A DNA stretch of 64,000 nt from CAYGZL01 sp964354345 (lineage in GTDB: Bacteria; Chloroflexota; Anaerolineae; Anaerolineales; UBA4823): NCBI GenBank assembly GCA_964354345.1, contig CAYGZL010000018.1, forward strand, positions 19,996 through 83,995, read 5' to 3'. This document shows positions 42,204 to 51,353 of this stretch, in pieces. A program made the position numbers and the translations under genes. Every line of letters starts with the position of its first letter. Within the stretch, counting starts at the first letter, position 1. The notes beneath the pieces are model-generated. The model ran no database searches, was not told the DNA's origin, and saw nothing but the letters and a program-made list of their open reading frames with translations.

Positions 42204-43121
42204 ATGGATGTATTCGATTTGTGCTTCGCCTGGAACTGGATATACGATGGAGACTTTGCAAACATCCTCGAAAAGGCCTGCCAGGCGGAAAATTTAAAGA
42301 TTTTTCACGCAACTCCCGATATCATTGACCAGGTGGTACAAGCTCTGAACATCCGCAAACTACGTTTTCGAGCATTATTTGACCGCGCCTCCGATGCTGA
42401 CGCGAGTTTCTTTCCTTTGACAACTTGGTCCTCGAGGCGACGGATCGTAAGGATTAACCGTTACCGATTAACCCGCCGAGCCTGGAATAAAGCAGCGATG
42501 CATCGGAAAATCGTTCGGGCAGGTCTGCAAACTCCATACACCGTGTGTTTACCTCCTTATAACCAACATCCAATCCTCCCGGTGATTAACTTGACGCCAC
42601 TGGGCAAGCGTTTTGCCATCAAACCAGCGCATGGCGGTGGCGGCCTGGGTGTTATCATGGACGCGACTGCCTGGGAACAGGTACTTGCCTCGCGCCAGGA
42701 ATATCCAGACGACCAATATTTACTTCAGACCCAGGTAAATCCAACGCTCCTGGACGGACGCCCGGCCTGGTTTCGCGTTATTTATAGCGTAGGACAGGTT
42801 CATCCATTTTGGTGGAATCCCGAAACTCATCGCTATACAATAATTACAGAAGAAGAACAAATCCAATATGGCTTATGCAGCCTGGTTGAAATTACTCAAC
42901 GTCTGGCAGAACTGAGCCGCCTGGAACTATTCTCTACCGAGATTGCATTCGATGAAAGCCAACACCGCACAATTATTGATTATGTTAATGACCCCATTGA
43001 CCTACGACCCCAATCAAAAACTCCTGAAGGCATCCCTGATTTCCATTTAAACACTATTGCTGAGGATTTAGCGCATTTTGTCGCGATCAGCCTGGAAAAA
43101 ACTAAACCTTCACCCTCATAA
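42204..43121 (+). CDS. ATP-grasp domain protein
   Basis: Likely carboxylate-amine or similar ligase; the substrates are unknown. The 305 residues have an N-terminal alpha/beta part and an ATP-grasp core: AMHRKIVRAGLQTPYTVCLP (entry helix), RFAIKPAHGGGGLGVIM (ATP lid with the Gly-rich loop), YLLQTQVNPTLLDGRPAWFRV, and the metal-binding end STEIAFDE..TIIDYVNDPIDLRPQSK. This last motif is found in RimK-like and cyanophycin-synthetase-like ATP-grasp proteins. It is 34 bases before a KimA-like permease and may be co-transcribed. A regulatory palindrome sits between them. Confidence 0.75.
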   Translation: MDVFDLCFAWNWIYDGDFANILEKACQAENLKIFHATPDIIDQVVQALNIRKLRFRALFDRASDADASFFPLTTWSSRRRIVRINRYRLTRRAWNKAAMHRKIVRAGLQTPYTVCLPPYNQHPILPVINLTPLGKRFAIKPAHGGGGLGVIMDATAWEQVLASRQEYPDDQYLLQTQVNPTLLDGRPAWFRVIYSVGQVHPFWWNPETHRYTIITEEEQIQYGLCSLVEITQRLAELSRLELFSTEIAFDESQHRTIIDYVNDPIDLRPQSKTPEGIPDFHLNTIAEDLAHFVAISLEKTKPSPS

Positions 43122-43126
43122 ATAAA

Positions 43127-43140
43127 ACCGGTTAACCGGT
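43127..43140. promoter_or_regulatory. perfect 14-base palindrome before the permease gene
   Basis: ACCGGTTAACCGGT is fully symmetric and lies 16 bases before the permease start, between it and the ATP-grasp gene. It looks like a dimeric regulator's site, but no regulator gene is near. Confidence 0.45.
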
Positions 43141-43155
43141 CTACCATCGAGGCAT

Positions 43156-44994
43156 ATGCTCAATAAAATCAAACATCTAATCATCGGTCCACCCCTATCA
43201 ACAGACCAAATTGCAGAAAAAAGACTCAATAAAATCCGGGCCCTGGCTGCCTTCTCACCGGACGCGCTTTCTTCCATAGCATACGCTAACCAGGAAATTT
43301 ATCTGGGATTGCTTGTCGCAGGTAGCGCCGGTCTGGGATTGGCCTGGCCTATTGGATTGGTCATCACGGGGTTGTTGATCATCGTTGCGATCTCCTATTA
43401 TCAGACCATCCACGGATATCCATCTGGTGGAGGATCTTATATCGTTGCCCGCGCCAACCTGGGTACTTTACCGGGTTTAATCGCGGGAGCCGCCTTAATG
43501 ATCGACTACCTGCTGACCGCCGCGGTCAGCCTGACGGCGGGAGTAGAAGCAATCGCGTCTGCTTACCCTAACCTGTGGCCTTATCGGATCCACCTGGCCT
43601 TGTTCTTCCTGGTTTTGATCTCCCTGGCAAACCTGCGCGGCTTACGCGAGACCGGTACGGTGATGGCTATTCCTGTTTACCTCTTTCTTTTCACCTATTT
43701 GCCCATGTTGGTGTATGGAGCGTTGGCTCTCTACAAGGAAGGTCCTGTAGACATCGCAGTTCATGCTCCTCAAGCCATACAACCCCTGACCCTGTTATTG
43801 ATTCTACACACATTTGCTACTGGATGTACCGCTTTAACCGGCGTTGAAGCAATCAGCAATGGCGTACCAGCCTTTAAAACACCTCAGCTAAAAAATGCAG
43901 GGCAGACATTGATCGTAATGGCGATCTTAATGGGTCTGTTGTTTGTTGGTAGCATCGGTTTGACTCAGTATCTCGGGATCATCGCCAACCCTCATGAAAC
44001 TATCCTCTCTGCACTGGCTCGTCACTTACTCGGTAGCGGTCCGCTCTATCAGCTCATCCAAATATCAACGATGTTAATCCTGGCAGTTGCTGCGAACACC
44101 AGCTTTGCTGGCTTCCCACGAATTTCAGCAATCCTCGCCAAAGATGGCTTCTTACCCCGCCAGTTCACCGGACTGGGGGACCGCCTTGTGTTTGCGAACG
44201 GAATCTTTGCTCTATCTGTCGCCACAGCTATCTTGATCGTGGCATTTGGTGGCAACACCCATGCGCTAATCCCACTCTTCGCCGTGGGCGTTTTTGTGGC
44301 TTTCACCCTTTCACAGACCGGCATGGTGGTACACTGGATCAAAGAACGAGGGCGAGGCTGGCAGCTTAAAATGCTGGCGAACGGTCTGGGCGCAGTCGCG
44401 ACTGCAATTACCTTGTTGGTTGTTGGGCTGAGCAAGTTTTTCGAAGGAGCCTGGCTTACGATCCTGATCATTCCCGTGATTGTGTTGGTTTTTTATCGGA
44501 TCAATGCTCATTATAAATCTGTTGGCGAGCAGCTCTCATTGCGGGGATTGCCGCCTTCGCTCAAGCCAGCGCCACCTCCACGCGTCGTCATCCCCATATC
44601 GGGAGTTCACCGCGGTATTATTGATGCCGTTTCATTTGCCGAATCAATATCGCACGATGTGACCGCGGTGTATATTGAACTTGAACCGGGTATGGGTGCG
44701 AAAGTTCGTGAGACCTGGGAGCGTTGGTGGCCAGATGTCCCCCTGGTAATCCTTTACTCTCCATACCGTTCGATCGTCAAACCTCTGCTGGAGTTTTTAG
44801 ACGATACGGATCAAAAGCATAATGATGGTCAGCTGGCAGCGGTTATATTACCTGAATTTGTCCCTGCTCGCTTGTGGCATGGTTTATTGCACAACCAGAC
44901 CACCTGGCTACTCAAGGCTGCCTTGCTGTATCGGCGCCGTAGCCATGGTTTTCAGCGGGTGATCATCGACATTCCCTATCATCTCAAGAAGTAA
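43156..44994 (+). CDS. KimA-like (YdaO) APC-family potassium/amino acid permease
   Basis: Polytopic transporter, probably a high-affinity K+:H+ symporter of the KimA type. The 612 residues begin LIIGPPLSTDQIAEKRLNKI and continue ALAAFSPDALSSIAYANQE, SYYQTIHGYPSGGGSYIVAR and LGTLPGLIAGAALMIDYLLTAAVS. These closely follow the N-terminus of KimA. About twelve membrane helices end near 455, followed by a cytoplasmic universal-stress-like domain (about 470-612, beginning RVVIPISGVHRGIIDAV), also as in KimA. In Bacillus the homologue is under a c-di-AMP riboswitch; the 34-base gap upstream here is too short for one. Confidence 0.85.
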   Translation: MLNKIKHLIIGPPLSTDQIAEKRLNKIRALAAFSPDALSSIAYANQEIYLGLLVAGSAGLGLAWPIGLVITGLLIIVAISYYQTIHGYPSGGGSYIVARANLGTLPGLIAGAALMIDYLLTAAVSLTAGVEAIASAYPNLWPYRIHLALFFLVLISLANLRGLRETGTVMAIPVYLFLFTYLPMLVYGALALYKEGPVDIAVHAPQAIQPLTLLLILHTFATGCTALTGVEAISNGVPAFKTPQLKNAGQTLIVMAILMGLLFVGSIGLTQYLGIIANPHETILSALARHLLGSGPLYQLIQISTMLILAVAANTSFAGFPRISAILAKDGFLPRQFTGLGDRLVFANGIFALSVATAILIVAFGGNTHALIPLFAVGVFVAFTLSQTGMVVHWIKERGRGWQLKMLANGLGAVATAITLLVVGLSKFFEGAWLTILIIPVIVLVFYRINAHYKSVGEQLSLRGLPPSLKPAPPPRVVIPISGVHRGIIDAVSFAESISHDVTAVYIELEPGMGAKVRETWERWWPDVPLVILYSPYRSIVKPLLEFLDDTDQKHNDGQLAAVILPEFVPARLWHGLLHNQTTWLLKAALLYRRRSHGFQRVIIDIPYHLKK

Positions 44995-44999
44995 GCTGC

Positions 45000-46469
45000 T
45001 TACCGCTGGCGTTTAGCTTCATTCCAAAGGGTGTCCATCTCTTGGAGTGTCAAATCCGCCACCAAACGACCCTGGGATTGCGCAGCTCGTTCGATATAAG
45101 AAAAACGATGCCGGAAACGCTGGTTGGCTGTACGTAATACGCTCTCAGCATCCACTTTGTACCACCGTGCCAGGTTCACCACCGCAAACAACAAATCGCC
45201 TATTTCATCTGCGCGAGCTTTTTCGTCCGGAGCAGATTGTACTTCCGTCCACTCTTCGATAACCTTTTCTTTAACTCCCTCCACATTCGGCCAATCGAAA
45301 CCGACCTGAGCTGCACGCGCCTGATATTGGTCTGCCTGAGTCAGCGCAGGTAACGCGAGAGGCACGCTATCTAGCATCCCAGCCTCGGCTTTACCATTCA
45401 CAACACGCTCTTCTGCTTTCAATTTTGCCCAGTTCTGCACAACCGCCTGGGCATTTTCTGCCTCAAATTCTCCAAAGACATGCGGATGACGACGAACAAT
45501 CTTGGTATGGATGCCGCGCAGTACATCAGTCATGTTAAATTCGCCATTGTCGACGGCAATTTGTGTTTGTAAGGCGATCATCAGTAGCAAATCACCTAAC
45601 TCTTCTTGCATGGCCTGAGGGTCATCGGCATCCAATGCCGCCAAAACTTCATAAGATTCTTCCAGCAGGTTGTTGCGTAAAGTCTGGTGAGTTTGCTTCC
45701 GATCCCAAGGACAGCCATCTGGGGCGCGCAACCGGGCGATTATTTCCAGGAATTCTTCGAAGCCCGTTTCTTTGCCCAATGGCGGTACATACAAGCAGGT
45801 TAATAATCCAATTTCACTACTCCGATCAATAGCGTAAAGAGGTAAGGTCTCCACTAGTTGTTGAGGTAGACCCGCCGCATGCACCAGTTGTACAGGGTGT
45901 TCGTCCGGATACCAGGTCATTAAGGTCAGTTTGACATCCGAGGCGACTGAACGGGAGTAAATTTGCGCAATCAAAGCTGGTGCACTCGGTGGGAAGAGGG
46001 GAACATGTGCAACCGCGAGTTCCAAAGCGTCCACCAGGGTTATCTGGGGGAATGGATCCTGACCCAGGGCTGTCAAAGTCGGCTCTAAGAAGGACAGACC
46101 TTCTATCACCTGCACCGGTAGCCCTGACTGGCGAGCGCACCGGGCGATCTCGGGCGCAGTCGCCTCTGCCACATAGGGGTGACCGGGTACAGCATAGACA
46201 ACGCCGCCCGGACGCCGGCCTAATTCCAACACCTTATCCACAATCTGTGCGTATACCGACTCGAAACGATCATTCCCCTCATATAAATAATCAAAAGAAT
46301 GAATAACGATATGCGCGGGTAAGCGATCCACCACCGGGTGTTGGCGAGTTCGTAAATATATCTCGGACGAATTTTCCAGGATCCGCCAGGCCTGGCGCGT
46401 CAGTAAATCGGGATCACCGGGACCCAGGCCAATCAAGATAATTCCAGGGAAGGTAAGAGAATTATTCAT
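45000..46469 (-). CDS. mazG: tetrapyrrole-methylase-like/MazG NTP pyrophosphohydrolase fusion
   Basis: Two-domain protein like YabN. The N-terminal about 225 residues are a SAM-dependent tetrapyrrole methylase fold (IILIGLGPGDPDLLTRQAW, YAVPGHPYVAEATAPEIA). The C-terminal about 250 residues are a tandem MazG: GFEEFLEIIARLRAPDGCPWDRKQTH, EESYEVLAALD, EELGDLLLMIALQTQIA and RHPHVFG, then a second helical half with EEWTEVQSA and EIGDLLFAVVNLARW. MazG hydrolyses non-canonical or stress NTPs; the role of the methylase domain in such fusions is unclear. It lies downstream of rpsI on the same strand, beyond a hairpin, and convergent to the permease. Confidence 0.92.
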   Translation of the reverse strand: MNNSLTFPGIILIGLGPGDPDLLTRQAWRILENSSEIYLRTRQHPVVDRLPAHIVIHSFDYLYEGNDRFESVYAQIVDKVLELGRRPGGVVYAVPGHPYVAEATAPEIARCARQSGLPVQVIEGLSFLEPTLTALGQDPFPQITLVDALELAVAHVPLFPPSAPALIAQIYSRSVASDVKLTLMTWYPDEHPVQLVHAAGLPQQLVETLPLYAIDRSSEIGLLTCLYVPPLGKETGFEEFLEIIARLRAPDGCPWDRKQTHQTLRNNLLEESYEVLAALDADDPQAMQEELGDLLLMIALQTQIAVDNGEFNMTDVLRGIHTKIVRRHPHVFGEFEAENAQAVVQNWAKLKAEERVVNGKAEAGMLDSVPLALPALTQADQYQARAAQVGFDWPNVEGVKEKVIEEWTEVQSAPDEKARADEIGDLLFAVVNLARWYKVDAESVLRTANQRFRHRFSYIERAAQSQGRLVADLTLQEMDTLWNEAKRQR

Positions 46470-46483
46470 AGCCGTTTAAACGA

Positions 46484-46540
46484 GTCACGTGTCAAGCCCC
46501 TCGTATCGCCATCACAGGATACGAGCACTCGACACATGAC
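46484..46540 (-). terminator. long hairpin between rpsI and mazG
   Basis: CTCGTATC (46500-46507) pairs with GATACGAG (46518-46525). Outside it, GTCACGTGTC (46484-46493) pairs with GACACATGAC (46531-46540) with one mismatch. The stem is long but lacks a clear T run on the minus strand. It is likely the end of the ribosomal protein transcript or a processing site. Confidence 0.55.
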
Positions 46541-46558
46541 CAAAAGATAATAATCGTC

Positions 46559-46954
46559 TTAACGCTTGGTGTAAGTAGGAGCCTTGCGAGCTCGCTTAAG
46601 ACCGGGTTTCTTGCGCTCTTTAATGCGTGCATCGCGGGTCAAGAAGCCACCTTTGCGTAGCGCCGGCTGGTAATCTGGGTTCATTTTGATTAAAGCACGC
46701 GCCAATCCCAGCGTCACTGCGTCTGTTTGACCGGTAACTCCGCCGCCTTTAACCAACACGGTAATATCCAGCTGCGTACGGTTTTCGCCTGCGGTCAGCA
46801 GGGGTCCTTCGATCGTCTGCACATCACCCACGCGGGGGAAATAAACCTCCACTGGCTTCTCATTGACGATGAACCTGCCCGAGCCGCCCATGATGCGTAC
46901 ACGTGCAGTGCTTTCCTTCCGGCGACCAATGCCCTCATAATACTGAACTACCAT
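46559..46954 (-). CDS. rpsI: 30S ribosomal protein S9
   Basis: Small-subunit protein whose C-terminal tail reaches the P-site tRNA. The 131 residues show YEGIGRRKESTARVRIMGGSG, the central GGGVTGQTDAVTLGLARAL motif and the basic end KKPGLKRARKAPTYTKR, with the universal C-terminal Lys-Arg. It is three bases after rplM, the usual pair, and is the last gene of the ribosomal cluster. Confidence 0.98.
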   Translation of the reverse strand: MVVQYYEGIGRRKESTARVRIMGGSGRFIVNEKPVEVYFPRVGDVQTIEGPLLTAGENRTQLDITVLVKGGGVTGQTDAVTLGLARALIKMNPDYQPALRKGGFLTRDARIKERKKPGLKRARKAPTYTKR

Positions 46955-46957
46955 ACT

Positions 46958-47413
46958 TTACTCCTTCGCCATCGCCCAAAGCGTGGGTTGTTGTGCGCTG
47001 TGTGGATGATCCGGCCCAGCATATATCCTGAGCTTGCGAATAACCTGGCGACCATACTTATTGTGAGGCAACATGCCCCAAACTGCACTCCGGATCACCC
47101 GATCCGGATGTTGCTCTAGCTGATGCTTTAAGCTGATAGTTTTCAAACCACTCGGATACTGGGAATGGCTGTAATATTTCTTCTCAACCATTTTATTCCC
47201 AGTCACGCGGATCTGCTCGCAATTGATGACAATCACATGCGTTCCCGTATCCACGCCCGGTGTGAAGGTCGGCTTATGCTTACCGAGTAATAAACGCGCC
47301 ACCTCAGTCGCCAGGCGACCAAGGTTTTGATCGTTGGCATCCACCAGGATCCACTCCTCGGTGATCTCAGCAGCTTTTGGATAATAAGTCTTTTCCACGC
47401 TCGTTCTCTCCAC
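46958..47413 (-). CDS. rplM: 50S ribosomal protein L13
   Basis: Early-assembling large-subunit protein. The 151 residues contain WILVDANDQNLGRLATEVARLLLGKHKPTF, VIVINCEQIRVTGNKM, the KYYSHSQYPSGLK motif and AVWGMLPHNKYGRQV, all diagnostic. Paired with rpsI downstream and 36 bases after truA. Confidence 0.98.
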   Translation of the reverse strand: MERTSVEKTYYPKAAEITEEWILVDANDQNLGRLATEVARLLLGKHKPTFTPGVDTGTHVIVINCEQIRVTGNKMVEKKYYSHSQYPSGLKTISLKHQLEQHPDRVIRSAVWGMLPHNKYGRQVIRKLRIYAGPDHPHSAQQPTLWAMAKE

Positions 47414-47449
47414 TTTCCAAGACGGAAGTTACTCCTCCGCCAAATTCAA

Positions 47450-48217
47450 TCAGGTTGCCTCTCTCGCCTCTTCCGGATAACTGACTTCGCTCAGACATAA
47501 GCCTTGGGGGGGTGCCAGCCCCTGGATCTTTTTCCGTTGCGCTCCCGTCAGGTAAACCAGCACTTCCTCCGGCTCAAACCTGCCCTGCCCAACCAGCACC
47601 TGGAAATTCACTAACCGGCGCACCATTCGGTACAAGAAGGCATTGGCCTGGATTTCGAACACCAGTTCATCTTCTTCAGCCCGCCAGTTTGCCTGATAGA
47701 CACAACGTACTGTGCTACCCTGGCTGTGGGGTGGTGAACCAAAAGCAACGAAATCGTGAGTGCCGATCAAACAAGCCGCAACCTGGTGCAATCGCTCCAG
47801 GTCAACTGGAGGCCAAACCCGCCAGGCATAACGCTCCCGTAGCGGATGGCGAAACTCCCGACAGAAGACCCGGTAGGTGTAGCGACGAGCAATCGCGTCA
47901 TAACGGGGATGAAAATCGGGTCGAGCAGGCTTTACTTCATGCGCCGCCACTTCAGGCGGCAGGTTGGCGTTCAAAGCGGATAATAATTCCTGAGTTGAAT
48001 GGAGCCAATCTAGATCGAAAGCAATTACCTGTCCAACCGCATGCACTCCCGTATCCGTTCGCCCAGCCGCCAGGATCGCCTGACCCTGCCAACCGATCTG
48101 GAGTAGCGCTTGTTCGACCACACCTTGCACGGTCCGGGTATTTGGCTTTTGGAGTTGACGTTGAAACCCCTGAAACTCTGTCCCGTCGTAGGCGAGAATA
48201 ACCTGGTAACGTACCAT
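47450..48217 (-). CDS. truA: tRNA pseudouridine(38-40) synthase
   Basis: Isomerises uridines 38-40 in the anticodon stem-loop of many tRNAs. The 255 residues begin YQVILAYDGTEFQGFQRQ and carry the catalytic Asp in AAGRTDTGVHAVGQV (D55), RYTYRVFCR, GTHDFVAF, IQANAFLYRMVRRLV and the C-terminal LAPPQGLCLSEVSYP. It sits between rplQ and rplM, a position shared with many bacteria. Confidence 0.97.
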   Translation of the reverse strand: MVRYQVILAYDGTEFQGFQRQLQKPNTRTVQGVVEQALLQIGWQGQAILAAGRTDTGVHAVGQVIAFDLDWLHSTQELLSALNANLPPEVAAHEVKPARPDFHPRYDAIARRYTYRVFCREFRHPLRERYAWRVWPPVDLERLHQVAACLIGTHDFVAFGSPPHSQGSTVRCVYQANWRAEEDELVFEIQANAFLYRMVRRLVNFQVLVGQGRFEPEEVLVYLTGAQRKKIQGLAPPQGLCLSEVSYPEEAREAT

Positions 48218-48291
48218 TGAAAGCTATTAGCTATTCGCTTAGATCATCAATTTCGAGGAGCGCTTAACAGCTAATGGCTAAAAACCAAATC

Positions 48292-48669
48292 CTATTCCTC
48301 AACCAATTCCAACAAAACCATTTCAGCCGAGTCGCCAGTGCGTGGCCCCAACTTGATGATTCGTGTGTAACCACCTGGACGATCTTTATAACGGGGTGCA
48401 ATATCGTCGAACAGTTTCTTGACCGCACCTGCGTCGCTCAGACGAGCAGCCGCCAACCGCCGGGCATTCACCATCTTGAGTTCACCCGCTGCGTTCCCGT
48501 GTTTAGCCAGCGTGATCAACCGCTCAGCCTGACCACGCACAGCTTTCGCTTTAGCGTGTGTCGTCTGAATGCGCTCATGCTCAAACAGCTGCTTCACCAA
48601 ATTACGCCGCAGAGCAATCCGTTCGTCCTTTTCTCGACCCAATTTATAACCAGCTACTTTATGTCGCAT
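48292..48669 (-). CDS. rplQ: 50S ribosomal protein L17
   Basis: Large-subunit protein near the exit tunnel. The 125 residues start MRHKVAGYKLGREKDERIALRRNLVKQL, the normal L17 opening, and continue IQTTHAKAKAVRGQAERLITLAK and DRPGGYTRIIKLGPRTGDSAEMVLLELV. Six bases after rpoA, the canonical end of the alpha operon. Confidence 0.98.
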   Translation of the reverse strand: MRHKVAGYKLGREKDERIALRRNLVKQLFEHERIQTTHAKAKAVRGQAERLITLAKHGNAAGELKMVNARRLAAARLSDAGAVKKLFDDIAPRYKDRPGGYTRIIKLGPRTGDSAEMVLLELVEE

Positions 48670-48675
48670 TTCAGA

Positions 48676-49647
48676 TTACTCCGCTTCCTTATCGATTCCA
48701 TCCTTGATGTAGCCCTTCTCACGCATTTTCTGGCGTAATTCATCCAGGCTTTTCTCACCAAAGTTGCGGATTGACATGACTGCTTCGTCGCCTTTCTCCA
48801 GCAACTCTAATACTTCGCCCACCGTGGTAATCCCCGTCCGTTTAAGGGAGTTAAAAACCCGTACTGAGAGGTCGAGGTTTTCAATCGGTGTTTCAATCAT
48901 CTCGCTGGTCAGGCGGCTGCCCTCCTCTTCTTCCAGGGCAATCGCCGTCAGCGATTCCTCGCTGATACCCGCCAGATGGCGGAGATGATCAATCAATATC
49001 TTGGCGCTCGTGCTCAGTGCATCCTCAGGGCTAACCGTGCCATCGGTCCAAATTTCCATCACCAGGCGATCGTATTCTGTACTCTGCCCGACACGAGCAT
49101 AACCAACGTCCCAATTTACCCGGCGAACCGGGCTATAAATTGCATCCACCGGCAGCTCGCCAATCGGTAGATGACCAATCCGGTCATCCGCTGGGGAGTA
49201 TCCCCGACCACGCTCGACGGTCATTTCCATTTCAAGGTGAGTTGAGTTATCATCCACCGAAAACAAGTAAAGATCTGGATTGGAAATCTCTACTTCAGGA
49301 GGCGTGATAATATCACCGGCTGTGACCGACCCACTACCGCGCACTTCCAGGTGCAAACGAGCAGTATCCACATCATATAGCTTTAACCGCAATTGCTTAA
49401 TCTGCAACATTACCCGGATCACATCTTCACGGACACCCGGGATGTCGCTGAATTCGTGCTGAACATCAGCAATGCGGATGGAGGTGACAGCCGCCCCTTC
49501 TAACGAAGAAAGCAACACCCGGCGAAGGGCATTACCCAATGTGGATCCATATCCACGTTCCAGCGGGCTGATAACAAACTTGCCGTAGTTGCGCGCTTCT
49601 GCTTCGCGCTCAATCTTCGGCGTGACCATATTATTCAAACCTATCAC
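48676..49647 (-). CDS. rpoA: RNA polymerase alpha subunit
   Basis: Dimer scaffold for RNA polymerase assembly and contact site for activators. The 323 residues include an N-terminal domain with FVISPLERGYGSTLGNALRRVLLSSLEGAAVTSI and VRRVNWDVGYARVGQSTEYDRLVMEIWTDG. The C-terminal domain (about 245-315) has LDLSVRVFNSLKRTGITTVGEV and NFGEKSLDELRQKM. It lies between rpsD and rplQ as usual; the 99-base gap to rpsD is a little wide. Confidence 0.98.
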   Translation of the reverse strand: MIGLNNMVTPKIEREAEARNYGKFVISPLERGYGSTLGNALRRVLLSSLEGAAVTSIRIADVQHEFSDIPGVREDVIRVMLQIKQLRLKLYDVDTARLHLEVRGSGSVTAGDIITPPEVEISNPDLYLFSVDDNSTHLEMEMTVERGRGYSPADDRIGHLPIGELPVDAIYSPVRRVNWDVGYARVGQSTEYDRLVMEIWTDGTVSPEDALSTSAKILIDHLRHLAGISEESLTAIALEEEEGSRLTSEMIETPIENLDLSVRVFNSLKRTGITTVGEVLELLEKGDEAVMSIRNFGEKSLDELRQKMREKGYIKDGIDKEAE

Positions 49648-49746
49648 GGTTCACCTCTTCGCCTTCGCGAGTTAGCAGGCGGCCGGCTGGATGAATTCCG
49701 TTATTCACTAGATTTCATCGCTTTTCAGCCCGCCGATCCACTAACT

Positions 49747-50385
49747 TCATCGTGAGTAGTACTCGACGATCAGTTGCTCGCTGAGATTGCCATCGATCTC
49801 GGATCGCTCTGGCATGCGCACGACTGAACCTGAGAGAGTCTTCAGATCGCGACTCAACCAGACCGGAATATTACGCTCTTCCGCCATGGCTGATAGATCT
49901 TTGAAATAACTGCGACCGCGTGAACCATCGCGTACGGTGATTTCATCACCCTTCGCCAATAACATCGAAGGCACATCTGTTCGGCGCCCATTAACCAGGA
50001 AATGGCCATGAGTTACCAAAAGACGAGCCTGCGAGCGGCTATCGGCATAGCCTAGACGGAATACGACATTATCCAGGCGCGACTCCAGAATCTGCAGCAA
50101 ATTCAAACCGGTCAATCCACGCCGGCCCAACGCGGTCTCATGATAGCGGCGGAACTGGCGTTCCAATACGCCATATACGCGGCGTGCTTTTTGTTTGGCG
50201 CGCAACTGGCGGGTGTAATCTGACTCCCGCTTGCGACGGAATTGCGAGCCTTTACCATGTTGCCCAGGAACATAAGCCCGGCGATCAAAGGTGCATTTCG
50301 GGCTAAAACAACGTTGGCCCTTTAAAAATAGCTTTTCAGCTTCTCGCCGGCACAATCTACATACCGGACCACGATACTTCGCCAT
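49747..50385 (-). CDS. rpsD: 30S ribosomal protein S4 (zinc-binding form)
   Basis: Primary 16S rRNA binder and, in some bacteria, autogenous repressor. The 212 residues begin MAKYRGPVCRLCRREAEKLF and have four N-terminal cysteines (CRLC and CFSPKC), the zinc-bearing form. The S4 RNA-binding domain (about 100-165) reads RLDNVVFRLGYADSRSQARLLVTHGHFLVNG. A clear member of the alpha operon. Confidence 0.98.
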   Translation of the reverse strand: MAKYRGPVCRLCRREAEKLFLKGQRCFSPKCTFDRRAYVPGQHGKGSQFRRKRESDYTRQLRAKQKARRVYGVLERQFRRYHETALGRRGLTGLNLLQILESRLDNVVFRLGYADSRSQARLLVTHGHFLVNGRRTDVPSMLLAKGDEITVRDGSRGRSYFKDLSAMAEERNIPVWLSRDLKTLSGSVVRMPERSEIDGNLSEQLIVEYYSR

Positions 50386-50414
50386 GTTCTATCCTTATCC
50401 TTCCTGTTTACAAC

Positions 50415-50819
50415 CTACACGCGGCGCTTTTTTGGAGGCCGGCAGCCGTTATGCGGCACCGGTGTCGTATCGGAAATCGAGGTAACCTTTAGCCCCAGAG
50501 ATTGAACTGCCCGAATCGCTGATTCGCGGCCAGGGCCTGGGCCTTTAACATATAACTCCACTTCCTGCAAACCCATCGCCATAGCAGACTTAATGGCTTG
50601 TTCAGCTGCCAACCTGGCCGCAAAGGGCGTGCTCTTGCGTGATCCCTTAAACCCAGCAGATCCCGCACTTCCCCAGGCGACCGTGTTCCCTTCAGAGTCT
50701 GTGACAGTCACAATTGTGTTGTTGAATGTTGCGAAGATATGCACCTGCCCAGCGGATAAAGTTCGCTTCGTCTTCCGTACGCCGCCCTTGCGGCGCGCTG
50801 ATCGTACATTTTGAGCCAT
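50415..50819 (-). CDS. rpsK: 30S ribosomal protein S11
   Basis: Platform protein of the small subunit. The 134 residues hold GQVHIFATFNNTIVTVTDSEGNTVAWGSAGSAGFKGSRK, PFAARLAAEQAIKSAMAMGLQEVELYVKGPGPGRE and the end DTTPVPHNGCRPPKKRRV, standard for S11. A 138-base gap separates it from rpsM, wider than elsewhere in the cluster; I see no ORF or clear motif in that gap. Confidence 0.98.
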   Translation of the reverse strand: MAQNVRSARRKGGVRKTKRTLSAGQVHIFATFNNTIVTVTDSEGNTVAWGSAGSAGFKGSRKSTPFAARLAAEQAIKSAMAMGLQEVELYVKGPGPGRESAIRAVQSLGLKVTSISDTTPVPHNGCRPPKKRRV

Positions 50820-50957
50820 AATACCTCTCTATCGTTCTCTCGTTGACCACCTGCCAGTGGCCTAACAGTTCAGCCTTACACCTCTCACACCCAACAGACA
50901 GCCCGGGGGAAGGATACCCGATTAAGCCAGGTGTCAGGTACGGGGTTGTGGGTGAAC

Positions 50958-51347
50958 TTATTTCTTGGTCGCGCCACGCCGTCGCCCACGTCCAGCCACC
51001 GTTTTCTTGGGACCTTTCCGTGTACGCGAATTGGTGCGGGTTCGCTGACCATGCACCGGCAAATTACGCCGGTGGCGTAATCCGCGATAGGATCCAATCT
51101 CTATCAGACGCTTGATATTCAATTGCACTTCTCGCCGTAAATCACCCTCGACCTTAAAGTTTTGGGAGATAAAGTCACGCAATTGAGCAACTTCAGCGTC
51201 AGTTAAATCCTTGACCCGTGTATCGGGATTAACCTTTGTCGCGGCCAGGACTTTCTTGGCACGCGGCAAGCCAATTCCAAAAATATATGTTAAACCAACT
51301 TCCACGCGCTTATTGCGGGGGAGATCAACGCCTTCAATTCGTGCCAT
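50958..51347 (-). CDS. rpsM: 30S ribosomal protein S13
   Basis: Head protein contacting L5 and the P-site tRNA. The 129 residues begin MARIEGVDLPRNKRVEVGLTYIFGIGLPRAK and end with the basic HGQRTRTNSRTRKGPKKTVAGRGR tail. It follows rpmJ by six bases. Confidence 0.98.
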   Translation of the reverse strand: MARIEGVDLPRNKRVEVGLTYIFGIGLPRAKKVLAATKVNPDTRVKDLTDAEVAQLRDFISQNFKVEGDLRREVQLNIKRLIEIGSYRGLRHRRNLPVHGQRTRTNSRTRKGPKKTVAGRGRRRGATKK

Positions 51348-51353
51348 AGTTTA

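Noticed and set aside
43122..43155. c-di-AMP riboswitch before the KimA-like gene
   Set aside because: The gap is 34 bases, much too short for that riboswitch.
50820..50957. Gene or control element in the rpsM-rpsK gap
   Set aside because: No ORF, no good hairpin and no clear promoter could be seen on either strand.
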